From: Candidatus Accumulibacter sp. ACC003
GTDB taxonomy: Bacteria; Pseudomonadota; Gammaproteobacteria; Burkholderiales; Rhodocyclaceae
Assembly: GCF_907163085.1 (NCBI RefSeq)
Contig: NZ_CAJQTX010000004.1
Span: forward strand, 390,956 to 454,955
Length of the DNA: 64,000 bases
Direction: 5' to 3'
The notes beneath the pieces are model-generated. The model was given only the letters and a program-made list of their open reading frames with translations, searched no databases and was not told the origin of the DNA. Below are positions 48,224 through 58,330 of the stretch, piece after piece. The position numbers and the translations under genes are program-made. Numbering within the stretch: the stretch's first letter is position 1; every line of letters begins with the position of its first letter.

Positions 48224-50133
48224 CGGCCGCGCAGGAAGTGGCGGTCGAGCTCAGCCATCGTCAGCTGCGTCCATGTCGGCCGGCCGTGGTTGCAGTGATC
48301 GGCGCGCTCGGTTTCTTCCATCTGTCGGAGGAGCGCGTTCATTTCGGCTACCGACAACAGGCGCCGGGCGCGTACGGCACCCTGGCAGGCCATGCTGGCG
48401 AGGAAATCGTTGCGGCGCGCGGTCAGCACCTGGCTGACGCCGTGCTCGCGTAGTTCGCCGAGAACGGCGCGCGCCAGCGCCGCCGGGTCGGCCGCCTGCA
48501 GGAGCGCCGGCACGCGGCGGACAGCGAGCTGTCGGGGGCCCATCGGCGCCAGTTCGAAACCGAGTTTCTGCAGCGTTTCGGCGTATTCCTCGGCCGCCGC
48601 GACGTCGATCGCTTCGGCGCTGAAGACGGCTGGAATGAGCAGTGCCTGCGTCGCCAGCTGTTGTTCGTCGAGAGCGCCCTTGAGCTTCTCGTAGAGGATC
48701 CGTTCGTGCGCCGCGTGCATGTCGACGACGACCAGTCCCTGGCTGTTCTGCGCCAGGATGTAGACGCCGTGCAGCTGCGCCAGGGCATAACCGAGCGGCG
48801 GTAGGTCGGGATCGGCTGGTGGGCTCGGCAGGGTGGCCGGCGGGCCGCCGGCGGGCGCGCGCGCGGCGTCGATAAACGCCAGGTAAGCGCCGCTGCTGCT
48901 GGGTTCGCCGACGCCCAGCGAACACTGGTAGGGGACCCTGGCGGCGAAGGCGGCGGCGTCGGCGCTTGTCGTCGAAGATCCGGCGCCGCCGTCCGGCCAA
49001 TATGCAGGGCTGCCGTTCAGCGCCTGCGCGAGCCCGGTGCCGTCGGCGGTTGGCGCAGGCGCCGTGGCGAGTGGTGTCGACAGCAGGCGTTGCACGGCGT
49101 GAAAGACAAACTGGTGCACGGCGCGCGAATCGCGGAAGCGGACTTCGGTCTTCTGCGGGTGTACGTTGACGTCGACGGTCGCCGGGTCGATCTCCAGGAA
49201 CAGGCAGTAAGCCGGGTAGCGGCTGCCGTGCAGGAGGTCCTGGTAGGCGGCGCGCAGCGCGTGTGCCAGTAGCTTGTCGCGGACGAAGCGGCCATTGACG
49301 TAGCAGTACTGGCCGTCGGCACGCGCCCGTGAGTACGCCGGCAGCGCGCAGTAACCCGAGATCCGCAGCGGGCCGGCGGAAACCTCAAGCGGCCGCGACT
49401 CGGCGAGGAAGCCGTCGCCGAGGATCGCGCCGGCACGGCGTTGGGCGTCGCTCCTGGCCAGATGCAGGCTGACGCGGTCGTTGTGGGCGAGGGTAAAGGC
49501 GACCTCGGGGTGCGCCAGAGCGATCCTCTTGACGGCCTCGGCACAATGCGCGAATTCCGTACTGTCGGACTTGAGGAATTTGCGGCGGGCGGGCGTGTTG
49601 TAGTACAGGTCGCGCATCTCAACGACGCTGCCGGCGAGCAGCGCGGCGGGTTCGGGCGACGCCCCCGGCTCGCCAGCGAGTCGCCAGGCGTGCGCCGTGC
49701 CACCGCTGCCACCACTCTCGGAAGTTTCACCGCCGGCAGCACGATGACCACTGTCGGCGCGCTGACGACTGGTCAGCGTCAGGCGAGCGACCCCAGCGAT
49801 CGAAGCCAGCGCCTCGCCACGAAAGCCGAGCGTGCCGACGCGTTCGAGGTCGTCGAGCGAGGCGATCTTCGACGTCGCGTGCCGGGTGAGCGCCAGCGCC
49901 AGTTGCTCACGGGCGATACCGGCGCCGTCGTCGCTGACGCGGATCAGCTTGACGCCGCCTTCCTCGAGCTGGATCTGGATCGTCGAGCTGCCGGCGTCGA
50001 GGGCGTTTTCCAGCAGCTCCTTGAGCACCGATGCCGGCCTATCGACGACTTCGCCAGCGGCGATCTGGCTGATCAGCAGATCGGGCAGCAGCTGGATGGG
50101 CGGGCGGGGCGGCGTTGCGGCGGTGGCGGGCAT
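48220..50133 (-). CDS. mutL: DNA mismatch repair protein MutL
   Basis: MutL (637 residues) links MutS to downstream repair. The GHKL ATPase domain has [31 protein letters not shown] and [13 protein letters not shown]. The C-terminal dimerisation domain has [21 protein letters not shown] Gly/Ser-rich linker sits between. It is intact and coupled to miaA. Confidence 0.97.
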   Translation of the reverse strand: MPATAATPPRPPIQLLPDLLISQIAAGEVVDRPASVLKELLENALDAGSSTIQIQLEEGGVKLIRVSDDGAGIAREQLALALTRHATSKIASLDDLERVGTLGFRGEALASIAGVARLTLTSRQRADSGHRAAGGETSESGGSGGTAHAWRLAGEPGASPEPAALLAGSVVEMRDLYYNTPARRKFLKSDSTEFAHCAEAVKRIALAHPEVAFTLAHNDRVSLHLARSDAQRRAGAILGDGFLAESRPLEVSAGPLRISGYCALPAYSRARADGQYCYVNGRFVRDKLLAHALRAAYQDLLHGSRYPAYCLFLEIDPATVDVNVHPQKTEVRFRDSRAVHQFVFHAVQRLLSTPLATAPAPTADGTGLAQALNGSPAYWPDGGAGSSTTSADAAAFAARVPYQCSLGVGEPSSSGAYLAFIDAARAPAGGPPATLPSPPADPDLPPLGYALAQLHGVYILAQNSQGLVVVDMHAAHERILYEKLKGALDEQQLATQALLIPAVFSAEAIDVAAAEEYAETLQKLGFELAPMGPRQLAVRRVPALLQAADPAALARAVLGELREHGVSQVLTARRNDFLASMACQGAVRARRLLSVAEMNALLRQMEETERADHCNHGRPTWTQLTMAELDRHFLRGR

Positions 50134-50262
50134 CGACCGATTATCCCACGCCGACCGGGGCCGACGTTAACCTACCTAGCTGCGGCGCGAGGTCTTCGGC
50201 GCTGGCAAGCTGCGGTCAGCATGCGCCGCGTGGCGTCGTCGACCAGCAGGAGTCGTGCGTGC

Positions 50263-52569
50263 TCAGGAAGTGCTGGGCTTGTTTTCGTGGCTTGTCGGCG
50301 TGGTGCGATGGCGCGTTAGCGCCAGTTCGAAGGCGCTGTAGGATTGGCGCAGCACGGTCGGCCAGTCGGTCGCCGCGTCGCCGCCAGCGCGCAGCAACAT
50401 TTCGAGCTGCCTTGCCTGTTCGGACAAGGCCAGCGCGCCGACCGCCACACTCGACGACTTGAGCGAATGCGCCGAACGTTGCAGGGTGGGCGTGTCGCCC
50501 TGCGTGCTCGCCTTCTCGATGCTCGTGAGGAGCTGCTCGGCGCTACCGGCAAACACCTCGAGGAGACGCTCGGCGAACGCCGGGTTGCTACCGTCGGCAA
50601 CCATCGGCAGTGCTTGCACCACGCTTGGATCGTAGGCCGGAGGCGGGTCGGGTGCATCGTCGCTGACGGCGGCGTTGGCTTCGTTCGCCGCCGTCAGCGC
50701 GCTCGCGTCGGCGGCCGTTGCTCGCGTTGCTGGCGGCGGCTGGTCTTGCGTTGTGGCGCTAGCTTGACCCGATCGGAGCGAGCCGGGAGCGGAGGCAGCA
50801 GGGCTGCGGTCGGTGGACGCCGTGGCGGTCGCGTTTGCCGGCGCCGGATCGGGCAACCAGCGCTGCAGCGTGGCGGCCAAGCGTGCGCGCGTGAACGGCT
50901 TGCTCACGTAATCGTCCATGCCGGCTGCCAGGCAGCGCTCGCGGTCGCCGTCGACGGCGTTAGCCGTTAGCGCGATGATCGGCAGCCGGCGCGGCAGGCG
51001 GCCATCGCGTTGCCAGGCACGCACCTGCGCCGTCGCCTCGAAACCGTCGAGTACCGGCATCTGGCAGTCCATCAGCACCAGATCGTACGGCTCACGCGAC
51101 AAACGGTCGAGCGCCACCTGGCCATTTTCAGCCACGCTGTAGCCAAGCCCGAGCGAATCGAGCATGCTCGACGCGACCAGCTGATTGACAGGATTGTCCT
51201 CGACGACGAGTACGCGGGCGGCCGCTCCGCCAGCAAAACCCTCGGCGGTCGGCAGCCGTGGCACGGCGGGCGGGCGCTCGGCGGCAACTGCCTGCCGCGA
51301 CAATACGGTCGCGATTGCGTCATGGAGGTCGGATTGACGCAGCGGTTTGCGCAGGCAAAGGTCGATCGGCGGGTGCTGGCGGTTCGGGTGATCGGCGCTG
51401 ACATCTGCCGCCGACAGCATGATCACCGGCAGCGCCGCCCAGCGGGGATCGGCCTTGATCCTTTGCGCCAGCTCGACGCCGTCCCTCTCCGGCCTATGCA
51501 GGTCGATAATTGCTAGGTCGAACAGCGGCACGGCGGGCCGCCGCAATTCGGCCAGCGCGCTGCGCCCGCTGGCGGCAGTGGTGCAGGCCATCGACCAGTC
51601 AGCGAGTTGACGAGCGAGCTTGTCGCGGGTGGCGTCGTGGTCATCGACGAGCAGTACGTGCAAGTCCTTGTGGCGGGCGACCGCCGCCACCTCGGAAGGC
51701 GCGCCGACTTCCTGCTTGAGCAAGGGCACCTCGAACCAGAAGCGGCTGCCACGGCCAGCTTCGCTGTGCAGTCCGATCTCGCCGTGCATCATCTCGACAA
51801 GCTGTTTGGCGATCGCCAGGCCGAGGCCGCTGCCGCCGTAGCGCCGGGTGGTCGAGATGTCTGCCTGAACGAAGGCGTTGAACAAGCGCCCCTGTGTTTC
51901 CTCGCTGATGCCGATGCCGCTATCCTCGACGTTGAAGCGAACACGGGCTTGCAGAGGCGTCTCGTCGAGCAAATCGAGGCGTATGGCAATCTCGCCACGG
52001 CTGGTAAATTTGACCGCGTTGCCGACCAGGTTGGTCATGATCTGGCGCATTCGAACCGGATCGCCCTTGACGGCCACCGGCAGCTCGGCGGGCATGCAGC
52101 AGCTCAACTCAACGCCCTTGGCGGCGGCCTGCTCGGTGAAAGTTGAAACGATATCGTCGAGCAGTTGACGAAGGTCGAAGCGGCGGCTCTCCAGTTCCAG
52201 CTTGCCGGCTTCGACCTTCGAAAAGTCGAGAATGTCGTTGATGATGCTCAGCAACTGCTCGCCCGACTGATGCACCGCGTCGGCAAAGCGCTGCTGCTGC
52301 AGCGTAAGCGGCGTTCCGCGCAGCAGCTCGTTCATGCCGAGAATGCCGTTCATCGGGGTGCGGATTTCATGGCTCATCGCTGCCAGGAAATCGCTCTTGG
52401 CCTTGCTGCCGGCTTCGGCGAGGTCCTTGGCCTGGCGTAAGTCTTCGGTGACCCTCGCCAATGCCGTCAAGGCCTTGAGCGGTAGTACTTTCACCACCAG
52501 ATAGACGACGACCGCAAACAGCAAGGTGGGTAGCACACCACGGTAAATTTGTTCTCGTGCCGGGATCAA
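50263..52569 (-). pseudogene. Hybrid sensor histidine kinase, C-terminal part, split by an ISAs1-DruA element
   Basis: Native coding ends at 52538 (plus-strand coordinate) where the IS begins. The segment has the second membrane helix ([19 protein letters not shown]), HisKA ([20 protein letters not shown]) and HATPase. Two receiver domains follow (LIDLHRPERDG-type Asp in DLAIIDLHRPERDG, and DLVLMDCQMPVLDG), then an Hpt domain with His in RSAHSLKSSS. Joined to 54457-54886 it gives 901 codons in frame. Without the sensor half it cannot perceive its signal, though the part after the IS may still be translated from a TTG at 52569. Confidence 0.9.
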
Positions 52570-54446
52570 GGTGATACGTGGCCTGTAGAATTTTTGGTCA
52601 TGCGCAGGTAGTCGAAGACCAATCGGATGTTGCGGTTGAGGTGGCGCATTTTTTCGGAAATGCTGGTTTTGCCGTCGGAGAAGTGGTGCAGGATTCCGAC
52701 GGCAAAGCGGCGCAGGCGTGACATGTTCTCGGGTCCGTAACCAGTCCGAATACGGCTACGGTCCTCGTCGTAGTTCCAGTCGATGACGTAGTGACAGCGG
52801 TTCTCTATCGACCAATGGCCGCGATTGATGGCGAGGATTTGCTGTGGGCTGGCCTGTTCTGGAGGGCGACTGGTGATCCCGAGAGCGATTTCGTGCGTCC
52901 GCTTGCCGCTCTTCTTGTGCAGCACTTCGCGCTCGATCAAGAACACCTGGCCGACATACGGGAAGTCGAGATAGGCGTTGAGGGCATTGCTGCACCAAAT
53001 ACGCCGAGTCTCGATCCGACCATGGTCAGGTGGCGAAACCGCCACGAAGTCTGCCCCCTTCCGATCCTGGAAGAGGAGCGCGATATCGGCTTGCAGTGTT
53101 GGCTGATTGCCTTTGACCGTGAAGTGATAGTGCGCCTTGCGCTCCACCAGGTAGGTCGCCAGCTTGCGCTGTGTCAGTAGCGCGTCGGCGGTGATGTCCT
53201 TGCCCTGAATATCGATCGCATCGAGCAGGGGTATGAACATCCCGATTTCATTGGTCTGCTTGAGCTCGTCCCCGCCATTTACGGGCAAGGTGCCGACTTT
53301 TTTTGGGTGTGACACACGCCGGTCTGATGCCCGACCACGCTCATGATGTGTGCTTGCTGACCGTGCTCGTCATGGGCATTGCGCATGGTCTTGCCGTCGA
53401 CCGCCAGACTGGGGTCGTCTTGAGCATAGGCCTTGTTCCACTGCTGACACGCTTGATCGAGCGCCATGGGATCGACACGGATCAGGACGTCACGAATGAT
53501 GAACTCGCTGGGTACGCGGTAAACGCCCTTCTCGCGACGACAGCGGAAACGCTCGCGTGCTTTCGGTGTGAGGTCTTTGGCCCACCCGGCGATGGCTTTG
53601 TAGCCCCGCATTCCGCACAAGACCGCCGCCGTGGCGATGGCCAGAACGGCAGGAAGGGGGTGACGCCTTCCTTGCGCGCGCCGCGGGTCGGCGATGCCGG
53701 CAAAGAAATCGGGAAGCGTGCGCATCTGTTCGGCGGTGAGCATCATCCTGGGCGCTCCTGTGCGATAGCGGGGGTTGAGTATCGAGCGGGAAAGTTGGCC
53801 GCGAGCGTCCGCCTGCAAGGGGCGAACAAAGACAACTTTGGGCGACGTCGGGTGGGCGCTGTAGCCTTCTCGGGTGCGGCGAAAGCCTTGCGTCAGCCCC
53901 AGAGGCGTCCAGTTCGCGGCGCGATAGACGGTCCCCTGGAAGCGCGAGGGGTCCACAAAGGTCTCCAGCAGTAACAGCGGCTTCCCGAAATGCGCCTGCC
54001 AATCCTCGGCGACCCGTCGCTCGCACAGCGAGAGCACCTTGGAGCCGAGATTGGGGTAATGCCAATCGGGAAGGATCAGAAAGCGACTGTTGTTGGCGAC
54101 CAGGCCCAAGCGATCGTACTGATGCCGATAGTCCCAGCCGATCCAGCGGTCACGAACGCCGCATTTCCAGGCCGCCGCAGAGAAACTCAGCAGGGCCGTC
54201 CACTTTTCGCCGTAGGTGGCCACGTACCAAAGCGTGTGCCCGATCTTCGCCAGGTCGCCCAGGTAGTGATGCTCTGCCATCAACTCCCGATAGCGAGCCT
54301 CTTCGCTCTTGCCCACCAAGCGAACACGCAATGCACCAAGAACGCTTTCCATGCGCCATTTATACGGACTTCCGGCGCAGATGTCCAGGGGGAAGAACTA
54401 ACTGCTTGATTGCCCGTGCGTTGCCTGAGAGGACAAATCCACCCTG
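52539..54446 (-). mobile_element. ISAs1-family element with DruA-like N-terminal extension, 1908 bp
   Basis: The inverted repeats at the ends are imperfect (CACGGTAAATTTGTTCTC and complement of a CAGGGTGGATTTGTCCTC). The 10-bp duplication GGTAGCACAC flanks the element (52529-52538, 54447-54456). This size and repeat fit ISAs1, but the element is longer because a DUF4338 domain precedes the transposase. It splits a sensor kinase. Confidence 0.9.
52566..54352 (-). pseudogene. DruA (DUF4338)-ISAs1 fusion transposase, two frames
   Basis: The first frame (54352 to 53279) encodes a DUF4338 domain (LLSFSAAAWKCGVRDRWIGW, NNSRFLILPD, LLLETFVDPSRFQGTVYRAA) followed by the ISAs1 N-terminal domain with DDPRRAQGRRHPLP-like and LAVDGKTMRNA. 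The second frame (53315 to 52566) completes the DDE enzyme (NEIGMFIPLLDAIDIQGKDI and later HWSIENRCHYVIDW). The frames meet at CAA AAA AAG (53297-53305), where a -1 shift gives a continuous protein of about 595 residues. This is either a one-base deletion or programmed frameshifting at the classic A AAA AAG heptamer. Confidence 0.85.
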
Positions 54447-54886
54447 GGTAGCACACTGCCCAAGGTGTACCAGAGCAGCGGGCGCATCGAGCCCGAGAGC
54501 ATGATTTGGCCGACAACGTCACCGCCATCGTGGAGGGGGTAGGCCCGCTGCAACACCGGTTGCGGCGGGCTGTCACCCGCCAGCGCGACGAGCGACTGAT
54601 CCTGGTAGCGCACTTCTACCTGTTCGTTGGTCAAGGGTATCGGCTCACGCGAGATCAGTCCCTGCACGCGGTTTTCGGCAAACATCCAGGTATCGGGGTT
54701 GCTGGTAATCAGCTTGCTCAGCGTCGAAGCCTTGACCCTGGCCTTGAAGTCGAGAGAGTCGGCCAGATCGCGATAGGCAACGAAGCAATAAGCGAGCGGA
54801 ATGCTCAGGGCGACCACCCACGCCAGCGCCAGCGCCGAGCGATGGACGCTGCGCTCGAGAGAGCGGCGCGGTTGCTGGTCCGGCAT
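54398..54886 (-). pseudogene. Hybrid sensor histidine kinase, N-terminal sensor part
   Basis: The segment (true end 54457) has a first membrane helix (ALALAWVVALSIPLAYCFVA) and a periplasmic region of about 100 residues. The start of the second helix (LLWYTLGSVLP) is cut by the IS. Codons after 54446 going down belong to the IS. Its ATG is 2 bases after the stop of the PstS-like gene, so the two form an operon in which the binding protein may deliver a signal to the kinase. Confidence 0.85.
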
Positions 54887-54888
54887 GG

Positions 54889-55725
54889 TCAGGGAACGAT
54901 GTGGCCGTTTTCTTCCAGGATCCTTCGCCCCGGCGGCGAGCGCATGAATTGAACGAATTCCTTTGCTGCCGGTGTGGGCTCCTTCGGCAACACGAGATAG
55001 AAGTGTTTGAACATCGGGTAGCGTCCGGAGGAGAGGTTCTCGAGGTTCGGCTCGACGCCGTCAAGGGCCAGGGGACGCAGGCTTCGCTTCTCGGAGCGAA
55101 TCAGGGCGATCGTTGTGACGCCGATGCTGCCCGAAATATGTTCCATCTTGTCGGCCGCTTCCTGATCGGTCGCGGCGTAGGTCAGACCCTCGCGTTTCTC
55201 GGCGGCGTCAAGCGCTTGCTCGATCGCGGCGGAGAGGCGCTTGATCTGGCGGGTATTGTCGTCACCCGGTTGGCGCATTACTGGCCGGATCTTGCTACCG
55301 TCCGGCCAGGTGGTCAGTTTGCCGCTGTAGATGTCGGCAACTTGCGCCAGCGTGATCGAGGCGACCGCGCTGCTGCCGGGGACAGCGAAGACAGCGAGCG
55401 AGCGGGCGTATTCGACGGTCGTCATGCCATTGCGAGCTTCCTCATCGCTTGGCAGGCGGGAGGACAGGCCGATTTCGATGGCTCCCTTCGGCACGGCCCT
55501 GATTGCGCCGCTGGTACCTATGCTGTCGAGGACGATGACAGTGGTTTCGGGGTGCGCTTTGGTGAAAGCTTCGCCCAGCAGACGCATCGTGCCCAGCGCA
55601 TTGCCGGTGCCAGCGATGCGGAGTACGGCGGCACTCGCCGAAAAAGGTAGTAAAAGTAGCGTCAACAAGGAGGCGAGGACGATACCGCGCAAAATGGTGA
55701 GGCGGGCTATTGATCCGGTGAGCAT
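54889..55725 (-). CDS. PstS-like phosphate/anion-binding periplasmic protein
   Basis: A 278-residue exported solute-binding protein with a signal peptide (ASLLTLLLLPFSASAAVL). The PBP-like fold resembles PstS: IAGTGNALGTMRLLGEAFTK, VLDSIGTSGAIRAVPKGAIE and IEIGLSSRLPSDEE. A Ser/Gly anion pocket is likely. The ATG at 55725 fits GGGAAG; 55740 is the alternative. No ABC transporter genes follow; a sensor kinase does, so it is probably a sensory binding protein. Phosphate as ligand is inferred from fold only. Confidence 0.85.
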   Translation of the reverse strand: MLTGSIARLTILRGIVLASLLTLLLLPFSASAAVLRIAGTGNALGTMRLLGEAFTKAHPETTVIVLDSIGTSGAIRAVPKGAIEIGLSSRLPSDEEARNGMTTVEYARSLAVFAVPGSSAVASITLAQVADIYSGKLTTWPDGSKIRPVMRQPGDDNTRQIKRLSAAIEQALDAAEKREGLTYAATDQEAADKMEHISGSIGVTTIALIRSEKRSLRPLALDGVEPNLENLSSGRYPMFKHFYLVLPKEPTPAAKEFVQFMRSPPGRRILEENGHIVP

Positions 55726-56146
55726 TGGCACGCTTCCCAAAAAGAGAAAAAAATGGTCGATAAACCGACCTGATCGGATGGTACAAGCTGCTGCCGCACC
55801 CGTCCCATTTTGTTTAACGGCAGATCAATGGGAAAAGTGAAGCGGCCAAGCTTCTGGAAACACGGACAGGCGATGGTTTTGACCTTGTTCGCCGGAGTCG
55901 CCGAAGGGGTGAGCCAAAATTGCCGTACTTGATCGCCGACGAAAGATCGCTCACTCGTCGGCGCGACGATCACCCCGATTAGCGGGCGCTGGAGCGTGGA
56001 GCCTGAGCGCCTGGATGCGGGTAGCCACTGATCGCTGGCGCGCGATCTCAAGTAGAATGTGCCGCGGAACGCTCATGACCCGTCGAGACCCCCGGTCATG
56101 ACCGTTTCCCTCTCCGATGGTGTGAACGAACTGAAGAGCGCAGCGC
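55726..56146. other. Divergent intergenic region, no gene supported
   Basis: About 420 bases between the divergent PstS-like and coaBC genes, where both promoters must lie. A minus-strand frame at 55707-56051 has no domain signal. A short plus-strand stretch near 55850-55910 looks protein-like but has no start or family match. Confidence 0.4.
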
Positions 56147-57340
56147 ATGGAACTGGCGGGAAAAAGCATCGTCCTCGGCGTCACCGGCGGTATCGCCGCC
56201 TACAAGGCGGCTGAACTGGTTCGCTTGCTGGTCAAGGAGGGCGCCAGCGTACAGGTGGTGATGAGCGAAGCCGCGACGCACTTCGTTGGCCCGGTCACCT
56301 TCCAGGCGTTGTCGGGCAGGCCGGTGTTCACCGACCAGTGGGATTCGCGCGTCGATAACAATATGGCGCACATTGACCTGTCGCGTGCCGCCGACGCCCT
56401 GTTGGTCGCCCCGGCGTCGGCCGATTTCCTCGCCAAGCTGGCCAATGGCCTGGCCGACGACTTGCTGACGACTCTGGTACTGGCGCGCGACTGCCCGCTG
56501 CTGGTGGCGCCGGCGATGAACCGCCAGATGTGGGACAACCCGGCGACGCGGCGCAATGTCGCCAGCCTGCGCGGCGATGGCGTGCTGATCGTGGGCCCGG
56601 GCTGCGGTGACCAGGCGTGTGGCGAAAGCGGCCTCGGGCGGATGCTCGAAGCGGCAGAAATCCTCGACGAAATGGTCGCCCATTTCCAGCCCAAGCTGCT
56701 TGCTGGCAAGCGCGTGCTGCTCACCGCCGGTCCGACTTTCGAGGCGATCGATCCGGTACGCGGCATCACCAACCTGTCGACCGGGAAAATGGGCTACGCG
56801 ATCAGCCGTGCGGCACGCGAAGCCGGCGCTGCCGTCACGCTGATCTCGGGCCCGGTCTGCCTGCCGTGCCCGGTGGGCGTCCGGCGCATCGCCGTGACCA
56901 GCGCGCTGCAGATGCACGCGGCGGTGCACGCTCAGGTCGCCGACAACGATATCTTCATCGCTGTCGCAGCGGTCGCCGACTACCGGCCGGCGCAGTTCGT
57001 CGAGCAGAAGATCAAGAAAGGCCTGCGCGCCGCAGCGCCGACGATCGAACTGCAGCAGAACCCGGATATCCTCGGTGAAATTGCCGCGCTGCCGGAGCCG
57101 CCGCTATGCGTTGGTTTTGCCGCCGAAAGCGAGAATCTTGCCGAGTATGCGGAAAGCAAGCGGCGCAGCAAGAAGATTCCGCTGATCGTCGGCAATCTGA
57201 TCGGCGACGGTTTTGGCGGTGACCAGAACACGCTGATTCTGTTTGACGACGACGGCCAGCATCCGCTGCCGCCGGCCGCCAAGATCGATCTGGCGCGTCA
57301 GCTCGTGGTGCGCATCGCGATGCTGCTGGAGAAGCGCTGA
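56147..57340 (+). CDS. coaBC: Bifunctional phosphopantothenoylcysteine decarboxylase/synthase
   Basis: CoaBC (397 residues) makes 4'-phosphopantetheine in CoA synthesis. The CoaC flavoprotein half has [20 protein letters not shown] and the [11 protein letters not shown] motif. The CoaB half has [34 protein letters not shown] and [10 protein letters not shown] with the lysine KIKKG. The TGATG overlap couples it to dut, a widespread pairing. Confidence 0.97.
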   Translation: MELAGKSIVLGVTGGIAAYKAAELVRLLVKEGASVQVVMSEAATHFVGPVTFQALSGRPVFTDQWDSRVDNNMAHIDLSRAADALLVAPASADFLAKLANGLADDLLTTLVLARDCPLLVAPAMNRQMWDNPATRRNVASLRGDGVLIVGPGCGDQACGESGLGRMLEAAEILDEMVAHFQPKLLAGKRVLLTAGPTFEAIDPVRGITNLSTGKMGYAISRAAREAGAAVTLISGPVCLPCPVGVRRIAVTSALQMHAAVHAQVADNDIFIAVAAVADYRPAQFVEQKIKKGLRAAAPTIELQQNPDILGEIAALPEPPLCVGFAAESENLAEYAESKRRSKKIPLIVGNLIGDGFGGDQNTLILFDDDGQHPLPPAAKIDLARQLVVRIAMLLEKR

Positions 57341-57801
57341 TGTCAGCGATAGTCCGGTCGGTAGACGTCAAGCTGCTCGATCCTCGCCTGCGCGACAAGC
57401 CGCCGCACTACGCCAGCGTCGGCGCGGCCGGCCTCGACCTGCGGGCGTGCATCGTCGCAGCGCTGGAAATTTTGCCGGGGCAAACGGTGCTCGTTCCGAC
57501 CGGGATGGCGATCCACCTCGCCGACCCTGGATTGGCGGCGATGATCCTGCCGCGTTCGGGTCTTGGTCACAAACACGGCATCGTCCTCGGTAATCTGGTC
57601 GGGCTGATCGACTCCGACTACCAGGGCGAGATCATGGTGTCGACCTGGAACCGGGGCGGCACGCCGTTTACGCTGCAACCGCTCGATCGCCTGGCGCAAT
57701 TGGTGGTCGTGCCGGTATTGCAGGTGGCCTTCAACGTCGTCGAGGAATTCGCCGCCAGTGCCCGCGGCGACGGCGGTTTTGGCAGTAGCGGTCGCGCCTG
57801 A
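57340..57801 (+). CDS. dut: dUTP diphosphatase
   Basis: A 153-residue trimeric dUTPase that hydrolyses dUTP. The five motifs are visible, including [43 protein letters not shown] and the C-terminal Gly-rich [11 protein letters not shown]. Its ATG overlaps the coaBC stop. Confidence 0.97.
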   Translation: MSAIVRSVDVKLLDPRLRDKPPHYASVGAAGLDLRACIVAALEILPGQTVLVPTGMAIHLADPGLAAMILPRSGLGHKHGIVLGNLVGLIDSDYQGEIMVSTWNRGGTPFTLQPLDRLAQLVVVPVLQVAFNVVEEFAASARGDGGFGSSGRA

Positions 57802-57821
57802 AACTGGTGCGGGGTCGTCTG

Positions 57822-58313
57822 CTAGCGCCGGCCGCTGCTGATCACCAGGTGCACGGCGGCGGCGATAAAAGCGAGGAAGACCAGCGCCGACCAGTTGGCC
57901 ATCGATAGCCCGAGGAACAGCCAGTCCTTGCTTGAGCAGAAGCCGGTGGCCATGAACAGCTCGGGCCAGCGCACGCCAAACCAGTCGACGATCTGCTCGA
58001 TGAGTGTCGGTTCGCCGAAACCACACGCCAGGCCGCCGGCGTCGGGATAGAACTGTAGCCAGCTCTGGTAGGCGGCGGTGGCGAGGCCGCCGGCTGCCGT
58101 CAGGCCGGCCAGCACGCCCCACAGGCGCCCGTAGCCGGGCGAGAGCACACCGCACACGGCGAACAGGGCAAGCAGGAGATAGAGCAGCCGCTGAAAAATG
58201 CACAGGGGGCACGGCTGCAAACGCATCATTTCACCGATCACCACGCCAGCAGCCGTCAGGCCGAGCGCAGCCAGGGCGAGCAGGGCAAAACGGCTACGCA
58301 GCGAAAAAGGCAT
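57822..58313 (-). CDS. dsbB: Disulfide bond formation protein DsbB
   Basis: DsbB (163 residues) reoxidises DsbA using quinones. It has four membrane helices, the first Cys pair in QPCPLCIFQR and the second pair as single Cys in LACGFGEP and GFCSSKDW. The ATG at 58313 is the family start; the upstream extension has no support. It is convergent with dut. Confidence 0.94.
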   Translation of the reverse strand: MPFSLRSRFALLALAALGLTAAGVVIGEMMRLQPCPLCIFQRLLYLLLALFAVCGVLSPGYGRLWGVLAGLTAAGGLATAAYQSWLQFYPDAGGLACGFGEPTLIEQIVDWFGVRWPELFMATGFCSSKDWLFLGLSMANWSALVFLAFIAAAVHLVISSGRR

Positions 58314-58330
58314 CGGCGGCCGCGATCCGG

